Assembly (NCBI GenBank): GCA_001897745.1
Contig: MKUH01000022.1
Location: 61,269-125,268 of the forward strand
Direction: 5' to 3'
Length of the DNA stretch: 64,000 nucleotides
Source of the DNA: Candidatus Accumulibacter sp. 66-26
Lineage (GTDB): Bacteria; Pseudomonadota; Gammaproteobacteria; Burkholderiales; Rhodocyclaceae
Shown: one piece after another, positions 1-8,456 of the stretch
Layout: each line of letters starts with the position of its first letter
Position numbering within the stretch: the first letter of the stretch is position 1
Program-made: the position numbers and the translations under genes
Notes under the pieces: model-generated
The model's database searches: none
The model's input: only the letters and a program-made list of their open reading frames with translations
What the model was told of the DNA's origin: nothing

Positions 1-447
1 ACGACGCGCCAGCCGCTCAAGGTCGTTATCGACAGCCGTCTCGAATTGCCGCTCGACGCCCGGGTGCTCGCCGGCGGCGGCGTGCTGGTCGCCGCCGCGC
101 AGGACGATGCCGCGAAGATCGCCGCCTTGCGCGAGCGCGGCGCCGAAGTGCTGCTGCTGCCGGATGCGGGCGGCAAGGTCGATCTCGCCGCCTTGCTCGA
201 AGAGCTGGGCCGGCGCGGAGTCAACGAAGTGCATGCCGAGGCTGGCTTCAAGCTCAACGGTTCCCTGTTGGGCGCCGGACTGGTCGATGAACTGCTCCTC
301 TATCTGGCGCCCTGCCTGATCGGCGACGCGGCGCGCGGCATGTTCAACCTGCCGGCGCTCGACTCTCTGGACGGGAAGCAGCGGCTGGCGATCCGCGACG
401 TACGCATGGTCGGCCCCGATCTGCGCCTGCTCGCGCGCTTCGGCTAG
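1..447 (+). CDS. ribD: RibD, C-terminal reductase part (5' end cut by window)
   Basis: This is the end of a bifunctional riboflavin-biosynthesis deaminase/reductase. The open frame is already running at base 1 (it reads QPLKVVIDSRLELPLDARVL) and has no start inside the window, so only about 148 residues of the reductase domain are visible. The 'VIDSRL..P..ARVL' opening, the 'VNEVHAEAGFKLNGSLL' block and the 'VDELLLYLAPCLIGDAARGMF' block are typical of the RibD C-terminal dihydrofolate-reductase-like fold, which reduces the ribosyl side chain with NADPH. The N-terminal zinc deaminase domain must lie upstream. It converges on the moeB/thiF-like gene. Confidence 0.9.
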   Translation, partial: TTRQPLKVVIDSRLELPLDARVLAGGGVLVAAAQDDAAKIAALRERGAEVLLLPDAGGKVDLAALLEELGRRGVNEVHAEAGFKLNGSLLGAGLVDELLLYLAPCLIGDAARGMFNLPALDSLDGKQRLAIRDVRMVGPDLRLLARFG

Positions 448-481
448 GGCGCCTTGCGCGGCATCGCGTGCGGTAACGGCC

Positions 482-510
482 GCGCCCGCGAATCGAGCGG
501 GCGCACGTTT
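482..510. terminator. GC hairpin between convergent ribD and moeB-like gene
   Basis: A perfect 8-bp stem (GCGCCCGC at 482-489 with GCGGGCGC at 497-504) encloses a 7-nt loop and is followed by a weak T-run. It lies just after the ribD stop and at the end of the opposite gene, so it probably works as an intrinsic terminator. The poor U-tract keeps confidence low. Confidence 0.45.
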
Positions 511-1258
511 AGATCCCGCCACACACCGCGCAGTCCGGATCCTTACCGAACTTCACGCTGCGCCATTCCATCGCCAGACCGTCGAGCAGCAGCAGCCGGC
601 CGACCGCCGGTTCGCCGGCGCCGCTGATCAGTTTGAGCGCCTCGGCCGCCTGCATGGCGCCGATGATGCCGGTGAGGGGCGCGAAGACGCCCATCACCGC
701 GCAGCGCACTTCCTCGACGTCCTCGCCCTCGGGGAACAGGCAGTGATAGCAGGGCGCATCGGCGCGGCGCGGATCGAACACCGTGAGCTGGCCGTCGAAG
801 CGGATCGCCGCGCCGGAAACGAGCGGCGTGCGCTGCCGGACGCAGGCGCGATTGACCGCGTGCCGGGTGGCGAAATTGTCGCAGCAGTCGAGCACCACGT
901 CGGCGGCGGCGACCAGCGCCGCGAGCCGTTCGCCGGCCAGCCGTTCGATGACCGGCTCGACGACGACTTCGGGGTTGATGCTGGCCAGCGCGGTTTGCCC
1001 GGACAGGGCCTTCGGCTGGCCGACGCGGCCGGCGGTATGGAGAATCTGACGCTGCAGATTGGTCAGGTCGACCGTGTCGTTGTCGGCCAGCGTGATACGG
1101 CCGACGCCGGCTGAGGCCAGGTAGAGCGCCGCCGGCGAGCCGAGGCCACCGGCGCCGACGATCAGCGCGTGTGCGCCGACGATCTTCTCCTGTCCCTCGA
1201 TACCGATCTGATCGAGCAGCAGATGGCGGCTGTAACGCAGCAGTTGGTCGTCGTTCAT
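509..1258 (-). CDS. HesA/MoeB/ThiF-family sulfur-carrier adenylyltransferase
   Basis: The 249-residue product is an E1-like enzyme that would adenylate the C-terminal glycine of a ubiquitin-like sulfur carrier (MoaD or ThiS). It has the N-terminal 'RYSRHLLLDQIG' block, the ATP loop GAGGLGSPAALYL, 'DTVDLTNLQRQILH' with the catalytic arginine, and two CxxC pairs (CYHC and CAVC) that hold a structural zinc. A cysteine lies in 'RCAVMGVFAPLTGIIG'. The start MNDDQLLRYS fits MoeB/ThiF length; an upstream in-frame start at 1306 would add 16 unconserved residues. It is the last gene of the gpmA-envC-ctpA run. MoeB and ThiF cannot be told apart from the sequence alone. Confidence 0.9.
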   Translation of the reverse strand: MNDDQLLRYSRHLLLDQIGIEGQEKIVGAHALIVGAGGLGSPAALYLASAGVGRITLADNDTVDLTNLQRQILHTAGRVGQPKALSGQTALASINPEVVVEPVIERLAGERLAALVAAADVVLDCCDNFATRHAVNRACVRQRTPLVSGAAIRFDGQLTVFDPRRADAPCYHCLFPEGEDVEEVRCAVMGVFAPLTGIIGAMQAAEALKLISGAGEPAVGRLLLLDGLAMEWRSVKFGKDPDCAVCGGI

Positions 1259-1350
1259 GGGGCGGGCGGTTGGGTTGGTGCGCGGCAGGCCGGACGCGAA
1301 GCTCAAGGCGAGGGGGCAAGCGCCCCGCGCCTTGTTTTTCGTTCAGCGTC

Positions 1351-1776
1351 TTAGCGGTATTCGCGCCACTCGGGCGGCGTGTCGTCGTGGTCGCCGTGCG
1401 GGTGGCGTTCCCAGGCGTGGGTGTAGGCTTCGCTCTGCGAGCGCTTGAGCGGCTTGAGCGGCGCTTCGAGGTTGTGCAGCTGGGTTTCCTCGACGTAGTA
1501 GATGAGCGCCCGCATCATCTTGCTCATCAGCGTGTTGTCGAGGTGATAGCCCTTGTCCTCGAGCGTTCCCTCAAGCTCTTGCAGCGAATGCTCGCGTAGG
1601 TCGTAGGCGACGCCGACGGCGCGCTTCTCGACCAGCGCCTCGGCCTCGACGCGCTCGATTCTGGCTAGGTAGTCCGAGGCCTCCGGCACCTGTCCCGGCG
1701 GGAATTTGGAAAACTGGATATTCCGTTCCTTGCGGATCGGCGCCGGCTCGTCGCGGGGTGCAAGCGGTCGTTTCAT
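1351..1776 (-). CDS. Conserved hypothetical protein (141 aa)
   Basis: I do not recognise a functional family. The 141-residue product has no signal peptide or membrane segment, is rich in charged residues, and has an amphipathic central helix region (about residues 38-75, many E, R and K). The C-terminal tail is His/Asp-rich (HPHGDHDD), which might bind metal, but this is speculation. The start is well supported by a GGGAGGGGGAT Shine-Dalgarno sequence directly before ATG. It lies 23 bp downstream of ctpA on the same strand, so it is probably co-transcribed with the cell-wall genes. Confidence 0.7.
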   Translation of the reverse strand: MKRPLAPRDEPAPIRKERNIQFSKFPPGQVPEASDYLARIERVEAEALVEKRAVGVAYDLREHSLQELEGTLEDKGYHLDNTLMSKMMRALIYYVEETQLHNLEAPLKPLKRSQSEAYTHAWERHPHGDHDDTPPEWREYR

Positions 1777-1799
1777 ATCCCCCTCCCAGGGTCAAGGCC

Positions 1800-3215
1800 T
1801 TACGGCCTATTCTGCATGATCTGCAGACCCTTGAGAAGGTTGAACGCCTGGTTCAGCTGATAGTCGTTCTTGCGGATCAGTTCGCGGCTCGGCGGCTCGG
1901 CGGCGTCTTCGCCTTCCTCCTTGCCGTTGTCCGTCTTCGGCTTGGCCGGCGCCTTGCCTTGCGGCTTGGCGGCGTCCTTGGCCGGCGCCGGCGCAGCGAC
2001 CTTGTCCTTGTCGTTTTCCAGATGGCGTTCGAGATCGGCTTCGCGGATGCGCTGTGCCGAGTCGCCGTTGGCGCTTTCCTCGACGATGATGTCCGGAACG
2101 ATGCCCTTGGCCTGGATCGAGCGGCCCGACGGCGTGTAGTAGCGCGCGGTGGTGAGCTTGATCGCGGTGTTGCCGGGCAGCGGGAGGACGGTCTGCACCG
2201 AGCCCTTGCCGAAGGACTGCGTGCCCATCACGACGGCGCGCTTGTGATCCTGCAGCGCGCCGGCGACGATTTCCGACGCCGAGGCCGAGCCGCCATTGAT
2301 CAGGACGACCATCGGCACCTTGCGCACTTCGGGCGGCAGGTTCTTGATGAAATCGTCCTTGGTGCCGCGCAGGTAGTCCTCGGGCGAGGCGACGAACTGG
2401 CGCTTCGCGTCCTCGGTGCGGCCGTCGGTCGAGGTGACCAGCGTCTTCGGCGGCAGGAAGGCAGCGGACACGCCGACTGCGCCGTGCAGCAGGCCGCCCG
2501 GATCGTTGCGCAGATCGAGCACGAGGCCCTTGAGCGGACCCGGCTTGTAGAGGTCGTTCAGGTGCTTGACCACCGATGCGGCGGTGTTTTCCTGGAAGGA
2601 GGTGACGCGCAGGTAGCCGTAGCCGTCGTCGGTGAGCTTGGACTTGACGCTTTGCACCTTGATGACTTCGCGCGTCAGCGTGAGTTCGAGCGGCTTGGTC
2701 TCGCCCTTGCGCAGGATCGAGAGCTTGATCTGGGTCTTCGGCTTGCCGCGCATTTTCTTGACGGCGTCGGACAGCGTCAGGCCTTTGACCAGCGTGTCGT
2801 CGAGCTTGAAGATCAGGTCGCCGGGCTTGACGCCGGCGCGGTAGGCGGGAGTGTCCTCGATCGGCGAAACGACCTTGACGAGGCCGTCTTCCATGCCGAC
2901 TTCGATGCCCAGTCCGCCGAATTCGCCCTGCGTTCCGACCTGGAGTTCCTTGAAGGCGTCGGCATCGAGATAGGCCGAGTGCGGGTCGAGATTGGAGAGC
3001 ATGCCGCTGATCGCGTGCGTGATCAGCTTCTTGTCCTCGACCGGCTCGACATAGCCCTGCTTGATGGCGTTGAAAACCTCGGCGAAGGTGCGCAACTCCT
3101 CGATCGGCAGTCCGCTGCGCGTTTCCTTGTCGGCGATCGCCGACAGATTGAGGCTGATCAGTACGCCGCCGACGAATCCGGCGCAAATGAGGCCGGCTTG
3201 TTTCCACTTGCCCAT
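1800..3215 (-). CDS. ctpA: S41-family C-terminal processing peptidase (CtpA)
   Basis: A 471-residue periplasmic serine protease anchored by an N-terminal hydrophobic segment (about residues 8-28). A PDZ domain spans about residues 90-180 ('GEFGGLGIEVGMEDGLVKVVSPIEDTP', quoted in part) and the S41 catalytic core about 195-380. The Ser/Lys dyad is Ser312 in GGSASASE and Lys337 in SFGKGSVQ, spaced 25 residues as in the family. The C-terminus is Ala/Lys/Pro-rich and low-complexity. The start at ATG 3215 is preceded by GGAG with 8-nt spacing. It lies 22 bp after envC, so protease and amidase activator are likely co-expressed and may act together in septal peptidoglycan remodelling. Confidence 0.95.
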   Translation of the reverse strand: MGKWKQAGLICAGFVGGVLISLNLSAIADKETRSGLPIEELRTFAEVFNAIKQGYVEPVEDKKLITHAISGMLSNLDPHSAYLDADAFKELQVGTQGEFGGLGIEVGMEDGLVKVVSPIEDTPAYRAGVKPGDLIFKLDDTLVKGLTLSDAVKKMRGKPKTQIKLSILRKGETKPLELTLTREVIKVQSVKSKLTDDGYGYLRVTSFQENTAASVVKHLNDLYKPGPLKGLVLDLRNDPGGLLHGAVGVSAAFLPPKTLVTSTDGRTEDAKRQFVASPEDYLRGTKDDFIKNLPPEVRKVPMVVLINGGSASASEIVAGALQDHKRAVVMGTQSFGKGSVQTVLPLPGNTAIKLTTARYYTPSGRSIQAKGIVPDIIVEESANGDSAQRIREADLERHLENDKDKVAAPAPAKDAAKPQGKAPAKPKTDNGKEEGEDAAEPPSRELIRKNDYQLNQAFNLLKGLQIMQNRP

Positions 3216-3237
3216 CAATTCTGCTCCAATGCCTTGG

Positions 3238-4572
3238 TCACTTTAGACTGACCCATTTGAGCGGGTCGAGCGGTTGCCCCTGGTGACGGAGTTCAAAGTA
3301 TAAACCCGATTCCGGGTTGCCACCGCTGTTGCCCACCGACGCGACGTTGTCGCCGCCGCGCACGCTGTCGCCGACCTGTTTCAGGAGGGCGTCGTTGTTG
3401 CCGTAGATCGACAGATAGTTGTCGCCGTGGTCGACGATCAGCAGGTTGCCGAAGCCGCGCATCCAGTCGGCGAAAACGACGCGGCCGCCGGCGATCGCCT
3501 TGACCTCGCTGCCGGTTGCGGCGCGGATGTAGAGCCCTTTCCAGGTGCTGCCTTCCTGGCGCGCGCTGCCGAAGCGGTTGGCGACGGCGCCCCGGACCGG
3601 CAGGCGGAGGTTGCCTTTCAGTGAGGCGAAGCGGCTCGATGGGGTGGCTTCCGGTGTGTGCTCGTTGGCGATTTCGGCGGGCGCGGGCTTGCCCGGCGCT
3701 TCGCTCGCCGGGCGCCGTGTAGGTTCCGGGCGGGGTTTGGGGCGCGCGGCGATGATCCGCGCGAGGCGCTCGATCAGTTGCGAAAGCCGCTTTTCGTCGC
3801 GCTGCAGGCTGCCGATCTCGCGCCGCTGTGTGGCGATCTTCGCCGAGATTTTCGACAGCGTGGCCTTGCGCTGTTCACGCTGCGCCAGCAGCTTGCCGTG
3901 CTGTTCCTTCTGCCTGGCTTCGACCACCGCCAGTTCGCCGGCCCGCGCGCGCGTGTCGGCGGCCAGCGCCTGCTTGCGCTGCAGGGAGGTTTCGATTTCG
4001 TCGAGCAGTTGCCGGCGCGCCTTGCCGATCGCAGCCAGATAGTGCAGGTCGCGCGCCAGCTGGTTGGGATCGTCGCCGTTGAGCAGCAGGCGCAGCGAGT
4101 CGGGATTGCCGCGCAGATACTGTTGATGAACGAGTTTTTCGAGCTGGCTTTGCTGGCCGGCGAGACGCCCTTCGAGTTCGCGTGACTGGCCCCCGAGTTC
4201 CTGTAGCGCTTTCTGCAGATCGCCGCGCTGGTCGGCGAGCTTGTGCAGCTCGCGCTGGGTGAGCGAGATATCGCGCTCGGCGTCCTTCAGCTGGTCGGCG
4301 GCGTCGGCGCGCGTGCCCTCCGCTGCGGCAAGCTCCTTGCGCAGCGCTTCGATCTGGCCGCGCAATTCCTTGAGGTCGCCCTGCTTTTCGGCGACCTCGG
4401 CGGGCGCCGGCGCCGCCGGCTTCGCCTTGGCGGCGTGCGCCGGCAGCGCGAGCAGCGCCGCCAGAATCAGCAGCAGTCCGCGCGGTGCGCGCCGGTGCGT
4501 GCCGGCGGCGGGCTTACTTGCCTTTTGCCTGGTTGGCAACGGCTGCCGCGGCGGCCTTCGCCGCTTCCTCAT
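3238..4572 (-). CDS. envC: EnvC-like murein hydrolase activator (degenerate M23/LytM)
   Basis: A roughly 444-residue exported protein: a hydrophobic signal ([16 protein letters not shown]), a long coiled coil of Lys/Glu/Gln/Arg heptads (about residues 55-250), a Pro-rich linker, then a LytM domain (about 320-444). The LytM zinc ligands are missing: the usual HxxxD is replaced by [10 protein letters not shown] and the HxH by GLYFELR. That is the hallmark of EnvC-type activators of division amidases rather than of active peptidases. The start is uncertain. ATG 4572 lies inside gpmA with a 59-nt overlap, and TTG 4539 gives a leader better suited to a signal peptide. Confidence 0.9.
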   Translation of the reverse strand: MRKRRRPPRQPLPTRQKASKPAAGTHRRAPRGLLLILAALLALPAHAAKAKPAAPAPAEVAEKQGDLKELRGQIEALRKELAAAEGTRADAADQLKDAERDISLTQRELHKLADQRGDLQKALQELGGQSRELEGRLAGQQSQLEKLVHQQYLRGNPDSLRLLLNGDDPNQLARDLHYLAAIGKARRQLLDEIETSLQRKQALAADTRARAGELAVVEARQKEQHGKLLAQREQRKATLSKISAKIATQRREIGSLQRDEKRLSQLIERLARIIAARPKPRPEPTRRPASEAPGKPAPAEIANEHTPEATPSSRFASLKGNLRLPVRGAVANRFGSARQEGSTWKGLYIRAATGSEVKAIAGGRVVFADWMRGFGNLLIVDHGDNYLSIYGNNDALLKQVGDSVRGGDNVASVGNSGGNPESGLYFELRHQGQPLDPLKWVSLK

Positions 4573-5272
4573 CGCCCAGGTAGTAGCTGCGGATCGGCGT
4601 CATGTCGTCGTTGAATTCGTAGACGAGGGGGATGCCGGTCGGGATGTTGAGGTTGACGATGTCTTCGTCGGAGATGTTGTCGAGGTACTTGATCAGGGCG
4701 CGGATGCTGTTGCCGTGCGCGGCGACGATGACGCTCTTGCCTGACTTGACGACCGGCGCGATGGTTTCCTCCCAGTACGGGACGAAGCGGGCGACGGTGT
4801 CCTTCAGGCATTCCGTCTTCGGCAGATGTTCTGCCGCGATGCCGGTGAAGTCGGCGCCGTAACGGGCGTCGAAGCGCGGGTGGCGCACATCGTCGAATTC
4901 CAGCGCGGGCGGCGGAATGTCGTAGCTGCGGCGCCAGATCAACACCTGCTCGTCGCCGTACTTGGCCGCCGTTTCGCTCTTGTTGAGGCCCTGCAGGGCG
5001 CCGTAGTGGCGCTCGTTGAGGCGCCACGAGCGGTGCACGGGGATCCACAGACGGTCCATCTCCTCGAGGGCAATCCACAGCGTGCGCATGGCGCGCTTGA
5101 GCACCGAACTGAAGGCAACGTCGAAGGCGAATCCGGCTTCCTTCATCAGCTGGCCGGCGTTCTTCGCCTCGCGCAACCCCTGTTCGGTGAGGTCCACGTC
5201 GGTCCAGCCGGTGAAGCGGTTTTCCTTGTTCCAGGCGGATTCGCCGTGGCGCAGCAGAACGATTTTCTTCAT
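4514..5272 (-). CDS. gpmA: 2,3-bisphosphoglycerate-dependent phosphoglycerate mutase
   Basis: A 252-residue glycolytic and gluconeogenic enzyme that interconverts 3- and 2-phosphoglycerate. It has the phosphohistidine motif [10 protein letters not shown] near the N-terminus, the conserved [11 protein letters not shown] block and the second active-site histidine in [11 protein letters not shown]. The C-terminus has an Ala/Lys tail. ATG 5272 ([11 protein letters not shown]) is the family start; the upstream in-frame extension is unconserved. The gene heads a minus-strand run with envC and ctpA and is divergent from the ArsR-type regulator at 5390. Confidence 0.97.
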   Translation of the reverse strand: MKKIVLLRHGESAWNKENRFTGWTDVDLTEQGLREAKNAGQLMKEAGFAFDVAFSSVLKRAMRTLWIALEEMDRLWIPVHRSWRLNERHYGALQGLNKSETAAKYGDEQVLIWRRSYDIPPPALEFDDVRHPRFDARYGADFTGIAAEHLPKTECLKDTVARFVPYWEETIAPVVKSGKSVIVAAHGNSIRALIKYLDNISDEDIVNLNIPTGIPLVYEFNDDMTPIRSYYLGDEEAAKAAAAAVANQAKGK

Positions 5273-5389
5273 GATCGAGGGTCGTTGGTTCGTGAGTATT
5301 CTGGAGGGAGGGGAAGGGGCGCCGGAACGCACCCCGCATACGGGAAATATTTTATAATGAATTCTTTCACTTAACGAGCCTCGCAGATC
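5273..5389. promoter_or_regulatory. Divergent control region gpmA / YgaV-like regulator
   Basis: This 117-bp spacer contains an AT-rich patch at 5346-5370 with a perfect TATAAT at 5353-5358. The distance to GTG 5390 suits a -10 box for the plus-strand regulator, but I find no good -35 box at 17 bp. The patch is partly self-complementary, as expected for an autorepressed ArsR-family promoter. This assignment is an inference. Confidence 0.35.
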
Positions 5390-5698
5390 GTGGCCATCCA
5401 GACCAGCATCATCGACAAGCAGGAGCACATCGAACAGGCGGCGCGTGCGCTCAAATCGATTTCCCATCCGCTGCGCTTGAAGATACTGTGCGTGGTCGGC
5501 GACCAGGAGGCTTGTGTGCAGGAAATCGTCGACGCCGTCGGCACGTCGCAGAGCAATATTTCCCAGCATCTGGCGATCCTGCGCGAAAAGGGCGTGCTGC
5601 TGACGCGCAAGGACGCCAACCGCGTCTACTATCGGGTCGGCGATGCGCGCACCCTGCAGCTGATCAGCATGATGCGCGAGGTCTTCTGCGGCGATTGA
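5390..5698 (+). CDS. ArsR/SmtB-family regulator, YgaV/BigR/SqrR-like persulfide sensor
   Basis: A 102-residue winged-helix repressor starting at GTG. It opens with the family sequence [17 protein letters not shown] and has recognition-helix residues [17 protein letters not shown]. Two cysteines stand out: Cys34 in LKILC and Cys100 in EVFCGD at the C-terminus. These are the positions of the two cysteines that form a tetrasulfide-type link in YgaV, BigR and SqrR. A third, Cys42, is not part of that pair. The classic ELCVCDL metal site of arsenic sensors is absent. The next gene is a membrane rhodanese, the same pairing as ygaV-ygaP of E. coli. Sulfane-sulfur sensing is inferred from the cysteines and the neighbour. 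Confidence 0.85.
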   Translation: MAIQTSIIDKQEHIEQAARALKSISHPLRLKILCVVGDQEACVQEIVDAVGTSQSNISQHLAILREKGVLLTRKDANRVYYRVGDARTLQLISMMREVFCGD

Positions 5699-5785
5699 GC
5701 GGAGAGCGTCCCGCGCAGGTCTTCCGCGCGCCGTAGCCAGGCGCGCTTTGTTTTAATCGTATCTTTGTGGCTTCCGGAGTTTCGC

Positions 5786-6205
5786 TTGGAATTCGTTCAA
5801 CAAAACATCTATCTCGTCGTCATCGCCATCCTCAGCGGCGCCATGCTTCTCGTCACCTCGCTGCGCCGTCCCGGCGGCAGCAACGCGCTGACGCCGACCG
5901 AGGCGACGCTGCTCATCAACCGCGAAGACGCGCTGGTGCTCGACGTGCGCGAAGTCGCGGAATACGTCAATGGCCACGTGCCCGAGTCGCGCAACATTCC
6001 GGCCGGCCAGCTCGAAGAGCGCGCCGGCGAACTCGACAAGTTCAAGAACAGCCCGCTGATCCTCGTCTGCCAGTCCGGCGCGCGCTCGTCCGGCGCCTGT
6101 TCGCGCCTCGCCAAGCTGGGCTTCACCCGGGTGCATAACCTCGCCGGCGGCATCGGCGCCTGGAGTCAGGCCGGCCTGCCGCTGAAGAAAGGAAGCAAGA
6201 AATGA
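5786..6205 (+). CDS. Membrane-anchored rhodanese (sulfurtransferase)
   Basis: About 139 residues with one N-terminal transmembrane helix (IYLVVIAILSGAMLLVTSL) followed by a single rhodanese domain. The persulfide-carrying cysteine sits in the six-residue loop CQSGARS, and 'LDVREVAEYVNGHVPESRNIP' (in part) and 'NLAGGIGAWSQAGLP' are classic rhodanese blocks. TTG 5786 is preceded by GGAG with good spacing and gives MEFVQQNIYL; TTG 5765 would add seven residues. The stop overlaps the grxC start by ATGA, so the two proteins are translationally coupled. The domain probably faces the cytoplasm and handles sulfane sulfur. Confidence 0.92.
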   Translation: MEFVQQNIYLVVIAILSGAMLLVTSLRRPGGSNALTPTEATLLINREDALVLDVREVAEYVNGHVPESRNIPAGQLEERAGELDKFKNSPLILVCQSGARSSGACSRLAKLGFTRVHNLAGGIGAWSQAGLPLKKGSKK

Positions 6206-6477
6206 GTGCCGCTCCGCGCGTATTGATGTATTCCACGGCGGTCTGCCCCTACTGCATCCGCGCCGAACAGCTGCTGCGCGCGCGCGGCGTCGCCGAGATC
6301 GAGAAGGTGCGCATCGACCTCGATCCCGAGCGGCGTGCCGAGATGATGGAGAAGACCGGGCAGCGCACGGTGCCCCAGATCTACATCGGCGACACGCACG
6401 TCGGCGGCTGCGACGACCTGATCGCCCTCGACCATGCCGGCAAGTTGCTGCCGCTGCTCGCCGGCGAGAGCGCCTGA
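6202..6477 (+). CDS. grxC: Glutaredoxin 3
   Basis: A 91-residue thioredoxin-fold glutaredoxin with the dithiol site CPYC (Cys15, Cys18), the cis-proline segment TVPQIYIG and the glutathione-binding GGCDDL turn. It reduces mixed disulfides with glutathione and, in this position, may turn over the persulfidated products of the upstream rhodanese. It overlaps the rhodanese stop by 4 nt and is followed 54 bp later by secB, the usual grxC-secB order of proteobacteria. Confidence 0.96.
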   Translation: MSAAPRVLMYSTAVCPYCIRAEQLLRARGVAEIEKVRIDLDPERRAEMMEKTGQRTVPQIYIGDTHVGGCDDLIALDHAGKLLPLLAGESA

Positions 6478-6531
6478 GCGCTCCCGCCGCGTCCCCGATT
6501 CCCGTAACGATTCCATCACGAAGAAGAGATC

Positions 6532-6996
6532 ATGAGCGAACAAGAAAACCCGGTATTCCAGATCGAAAAGCTCTACGTCAAGGACCTCTCGGTCGAAGTG
6601 CCGAACGCGCCGCAGATCTACCTCGAGCGCGAGGCGCCGAACGTCGGCGTGCAGCTGCAGACCACCGCCCAGGGGCTCGGCGACGCCGTCTATGAAGTCA
6701 CCCTGACGGTGACCGTCACCGCCAAGATCGAGGAAAAGACCGTTTTCCTCGTCGAAGTCGGCCAGGGCGGCATCTTCCGCGTCGAGAACGTGCCGCAGGA
6801 AAACATCGAGCCGCTGCTGTCGATCGCCTGCCCGAACATCCTCTTCCCCTACGCGCGCGAAGTCGTTTCCGACGCGGTGATCCGCGCCGGCTTTGCGCCG
6901 GTCGTGCTGCAGCCGGTGAACTTCGAGGCGCTCTTCATGGCGCGCATGGAGCAGGAGCAGGCCGCCGCCGGCGGCCAAGAGGTGCCGATCCAGTAA
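6532..6996 (+). CDS. secB: Protein-export chaperone SecB
   Basis: A 154-residue acidic cytosolic chaperone that keeps precursors unfolded and hands them to SecA. Recognisable blocks are 'FQIEKLYVKDLSVEVPNAP', 'LTVTVTAKIEEKTVFLVEV', 'QGGIFRVENV' and 'LFPYAREVVSDAVIRAGF'. The length matches the family. An AAGAAGAGATC sequence just before ATG supports the start. It sits in the usual grxC-secB-(SH3)-gpsA order. Confidence 0.98.
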   Translation: MSEQENPVFQIEKLYVKDLSVEVPNAPQIYLEREAPNVGVQLQTTAQGLGDAVYEVTLTVTVTAKIEEKTVFLVEVGQGGIFRVENVPQENIEPLLSIACPNILFPYAREVVSDAVIRAGFAPVVLQPVNFEALFMARMEQEQAAAGGQEVPIQ

Positions 6997-7006
6997 GGGG
7001 CGCGAG

Positions 7007-7441
7007 ATGAAGAGACTGGCGGGTTTTCTGCTGGCGGCGGGCGTCGCCCTGCCGGCGGCGGCCATCGAGTACATGACCGTCGAATCGCCGGCGGTGCTCT
7101 ACGATGCGCCTTCGCAGAAAGGCGCCAAGCTCTTCGTCGTCAAGCGCAACACGCCGGTCGAGGTGGTGGTCAGCCTCGAAGGCTGGTCCAAGGTGCGCGA
7201 CGCCGAAGGCGGGCTGGCCTGGATCGAGCGGAAGAACCTCGCCGCGCGGCGCTCCTTGCTCGTCACCGCCAACCGTGCCGAGGTGCGGCAGTCCGCCGAC
7301 GAGTCGGCGCCGGTGGTTTTCGAGGCGGAAAAGAACGTCGCGCTCGACTTCCTCGAAAGCGCGCCGGGCGGCTGGCTCAAGGTGCGCCATCGCGACGGCC
7401 AGTCGGGTTTCGTGCGCGCCAATCAGGTCTGGGGGAACTAG
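7007..7441 (+). CDS. Exported SH3-domain protein
   Basis: 144 residues with a signal peptide (LAGFLLAAGVALPAAA) and two bacterial SH3-like repeats, about residues 20-75 (VLYDAPSQKGAKLFVVKRNTPVEVVV in part, ending in GLAWIERKNL) and 80-144 (ANRAEVRQSADE to QSGFVRANQVWGN). Such SH3b domains usually bind peptidoglycan or regulate wall enzymes in the periplasm. The specific ligand is unknown. It lies 10 bp after secB and 4 bp before gpsA, so it is part of the same transcript. Confidence 0.88.
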   Translation: MKRLAGFLLAAGVALPAAAIEYMTVESPAVLYDAPSQKGAKLFVVKRNTPVEVVVSLEGWSKVRDAEGGLAWIERKNLAARRSLLVTANRAEVRQSADESAPVVFEAEKNVALDFLESAPGGWLKVRHRDGQSGFVRANQVWGN

Positions 7442-7445
7442 GCCC

Positions 7446-8435
7446 TTGAATCTCACCGTCATCGCCGCCGGCGCCTGGGGTACCGCGCTGGCCATCGCCT
7501 TTGCCGGCAAGCATTCCGTAACTCTGTGGACGCGCGAGGAAGACGTCGCGCAGACGATGCGCGACGAGCGCGAGAACCGCCGCTTCCTGCCCGGCCACCG
7601 CCTGCCCGACGCGCTGACCATCGCCAACGATTTCCACTCGGCGGTTGCCGGCGCCGACCTGCTCGTCCTCGCGACGCCGTTGGCCGGCCTGCGGCCGACC
7701 GTGCGCATGCTGCGCGAGGCCGGTCTCGTGCGGCCGCTGATCTGGGTATGCAAGGGGCTGGAGGCGGAAACGGCGAAGCTGCCGCATCAGATCGTGGCCG
7801 AGGAACTCGGCGCGCAGGCCCTGTGCGGCGCGCTGTCCGGCCCGAGCTTCGCCGAGGAGGTCGCGCAGGGCATGCCGACCGCGGTGACGCTCGCCGCCAA
7901 CGACCCCGAATTCGCCCGCCGCACGGCGCTTGCGCTGCACAGCGCGCGCCTGCGCATCTACGCCAACGACGACCTGCCGGGCGTTGAGGTCGGCGGCGCG
8001 GTGAAGAACGTAATGGCCATCGCCACTGGCATCTGCGACGGTCTGCAGCTCGGCCTCAACGCTCGCGCCGCGCTGATCACGCGCGGTCTGGCCGAAATCG
8101 CCCGCCTCGGCGAGGCGCTCGGCGGCCGGCAGCAGACCTTCATGGGGCTGGCCGGCATGGGCGACCTGATCCTGACCTGCACCGGCGACCTGTCGCGCAA
8201 CCGGCGCGTCGGTCTGGCGCTGGCCGCCGGCAAGACCTTGCCGCAGATTCTCGCCGAACTCGGCCACGTCGCCGAGGGTGTCAGCACGGCGCGCGAAGTG
8301 GCGCGTCTGGCCGTGCAGCTCGGCATCGAAATGCCGATCACGCAGGCGGTCGACGCGATCCTGCATCGCAACGAACCGGCCGCGGGGGCCGTCGAAAAGC
8401 TCCTCGGTCGCGACCCGAAGGTCGAGACGCTCTAG
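7446..8435 (+). CDS. gpsA: Glycerol-3-phosphate dehydrogenase (NAD(P)+)
   Basis: A 329-residue cytosolic enzyme that reduces dihydroxyacetone phosphate to sn-glycerol-3-phosphate for phospholipids. Family blocks include 'LIWVCKGLE', 'ALSGPSFAEEVAQGMPTAVT', 'GGAVKNVMAIATGI' with the catalytic lysine, and 'GLAGMGDLILTCTGDLSRN'. The start is TTG 7446, 4 bp after the SH3 gene. One oddity: the dinucleotide loop reads IAAGAWGTALA, so the first glycine of GxGxxG is alanine. The rest of the fold looks intact. Confidence 0.96.
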   Translation: MNLTVIAAGAWGTALAIAFAGKHSVTLWTREEDVAQTMRDERENRRFLPGHRLPDALTIANDFHSAVAGADLLVLATPLAGLRPTVRMLREAGLVRPLIWVCKGLEAETAKLPHQIVAEELGAQALCGALSGPSFAEEVAQGMPTAVTLAANDPEFARRTALALHSARLRIYANDDLPGVEVGGAVKNVMAIATGICDGLQLGLNARAALITRGLAEIARLGEALGGRQQTFMGLAGMGDLILTCTGDLSRNRRVGLALAAGKTLPQILAELGHVAEGVSTAREVARLAVQLGIEMPITQAVDAILHRNEPAAGAVEKLLGRDPKVETL

Positions 8436-8456
8436 CGTCAGGCTCGGCGTTCCGGC

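Noticed and set aside
1758..3251. Long open frame opposite ctpA (about 497 codons)
   Set aside because: Its sequence is the high-GC antisense shadow of the well-conserved S41 peptidase; no family match.
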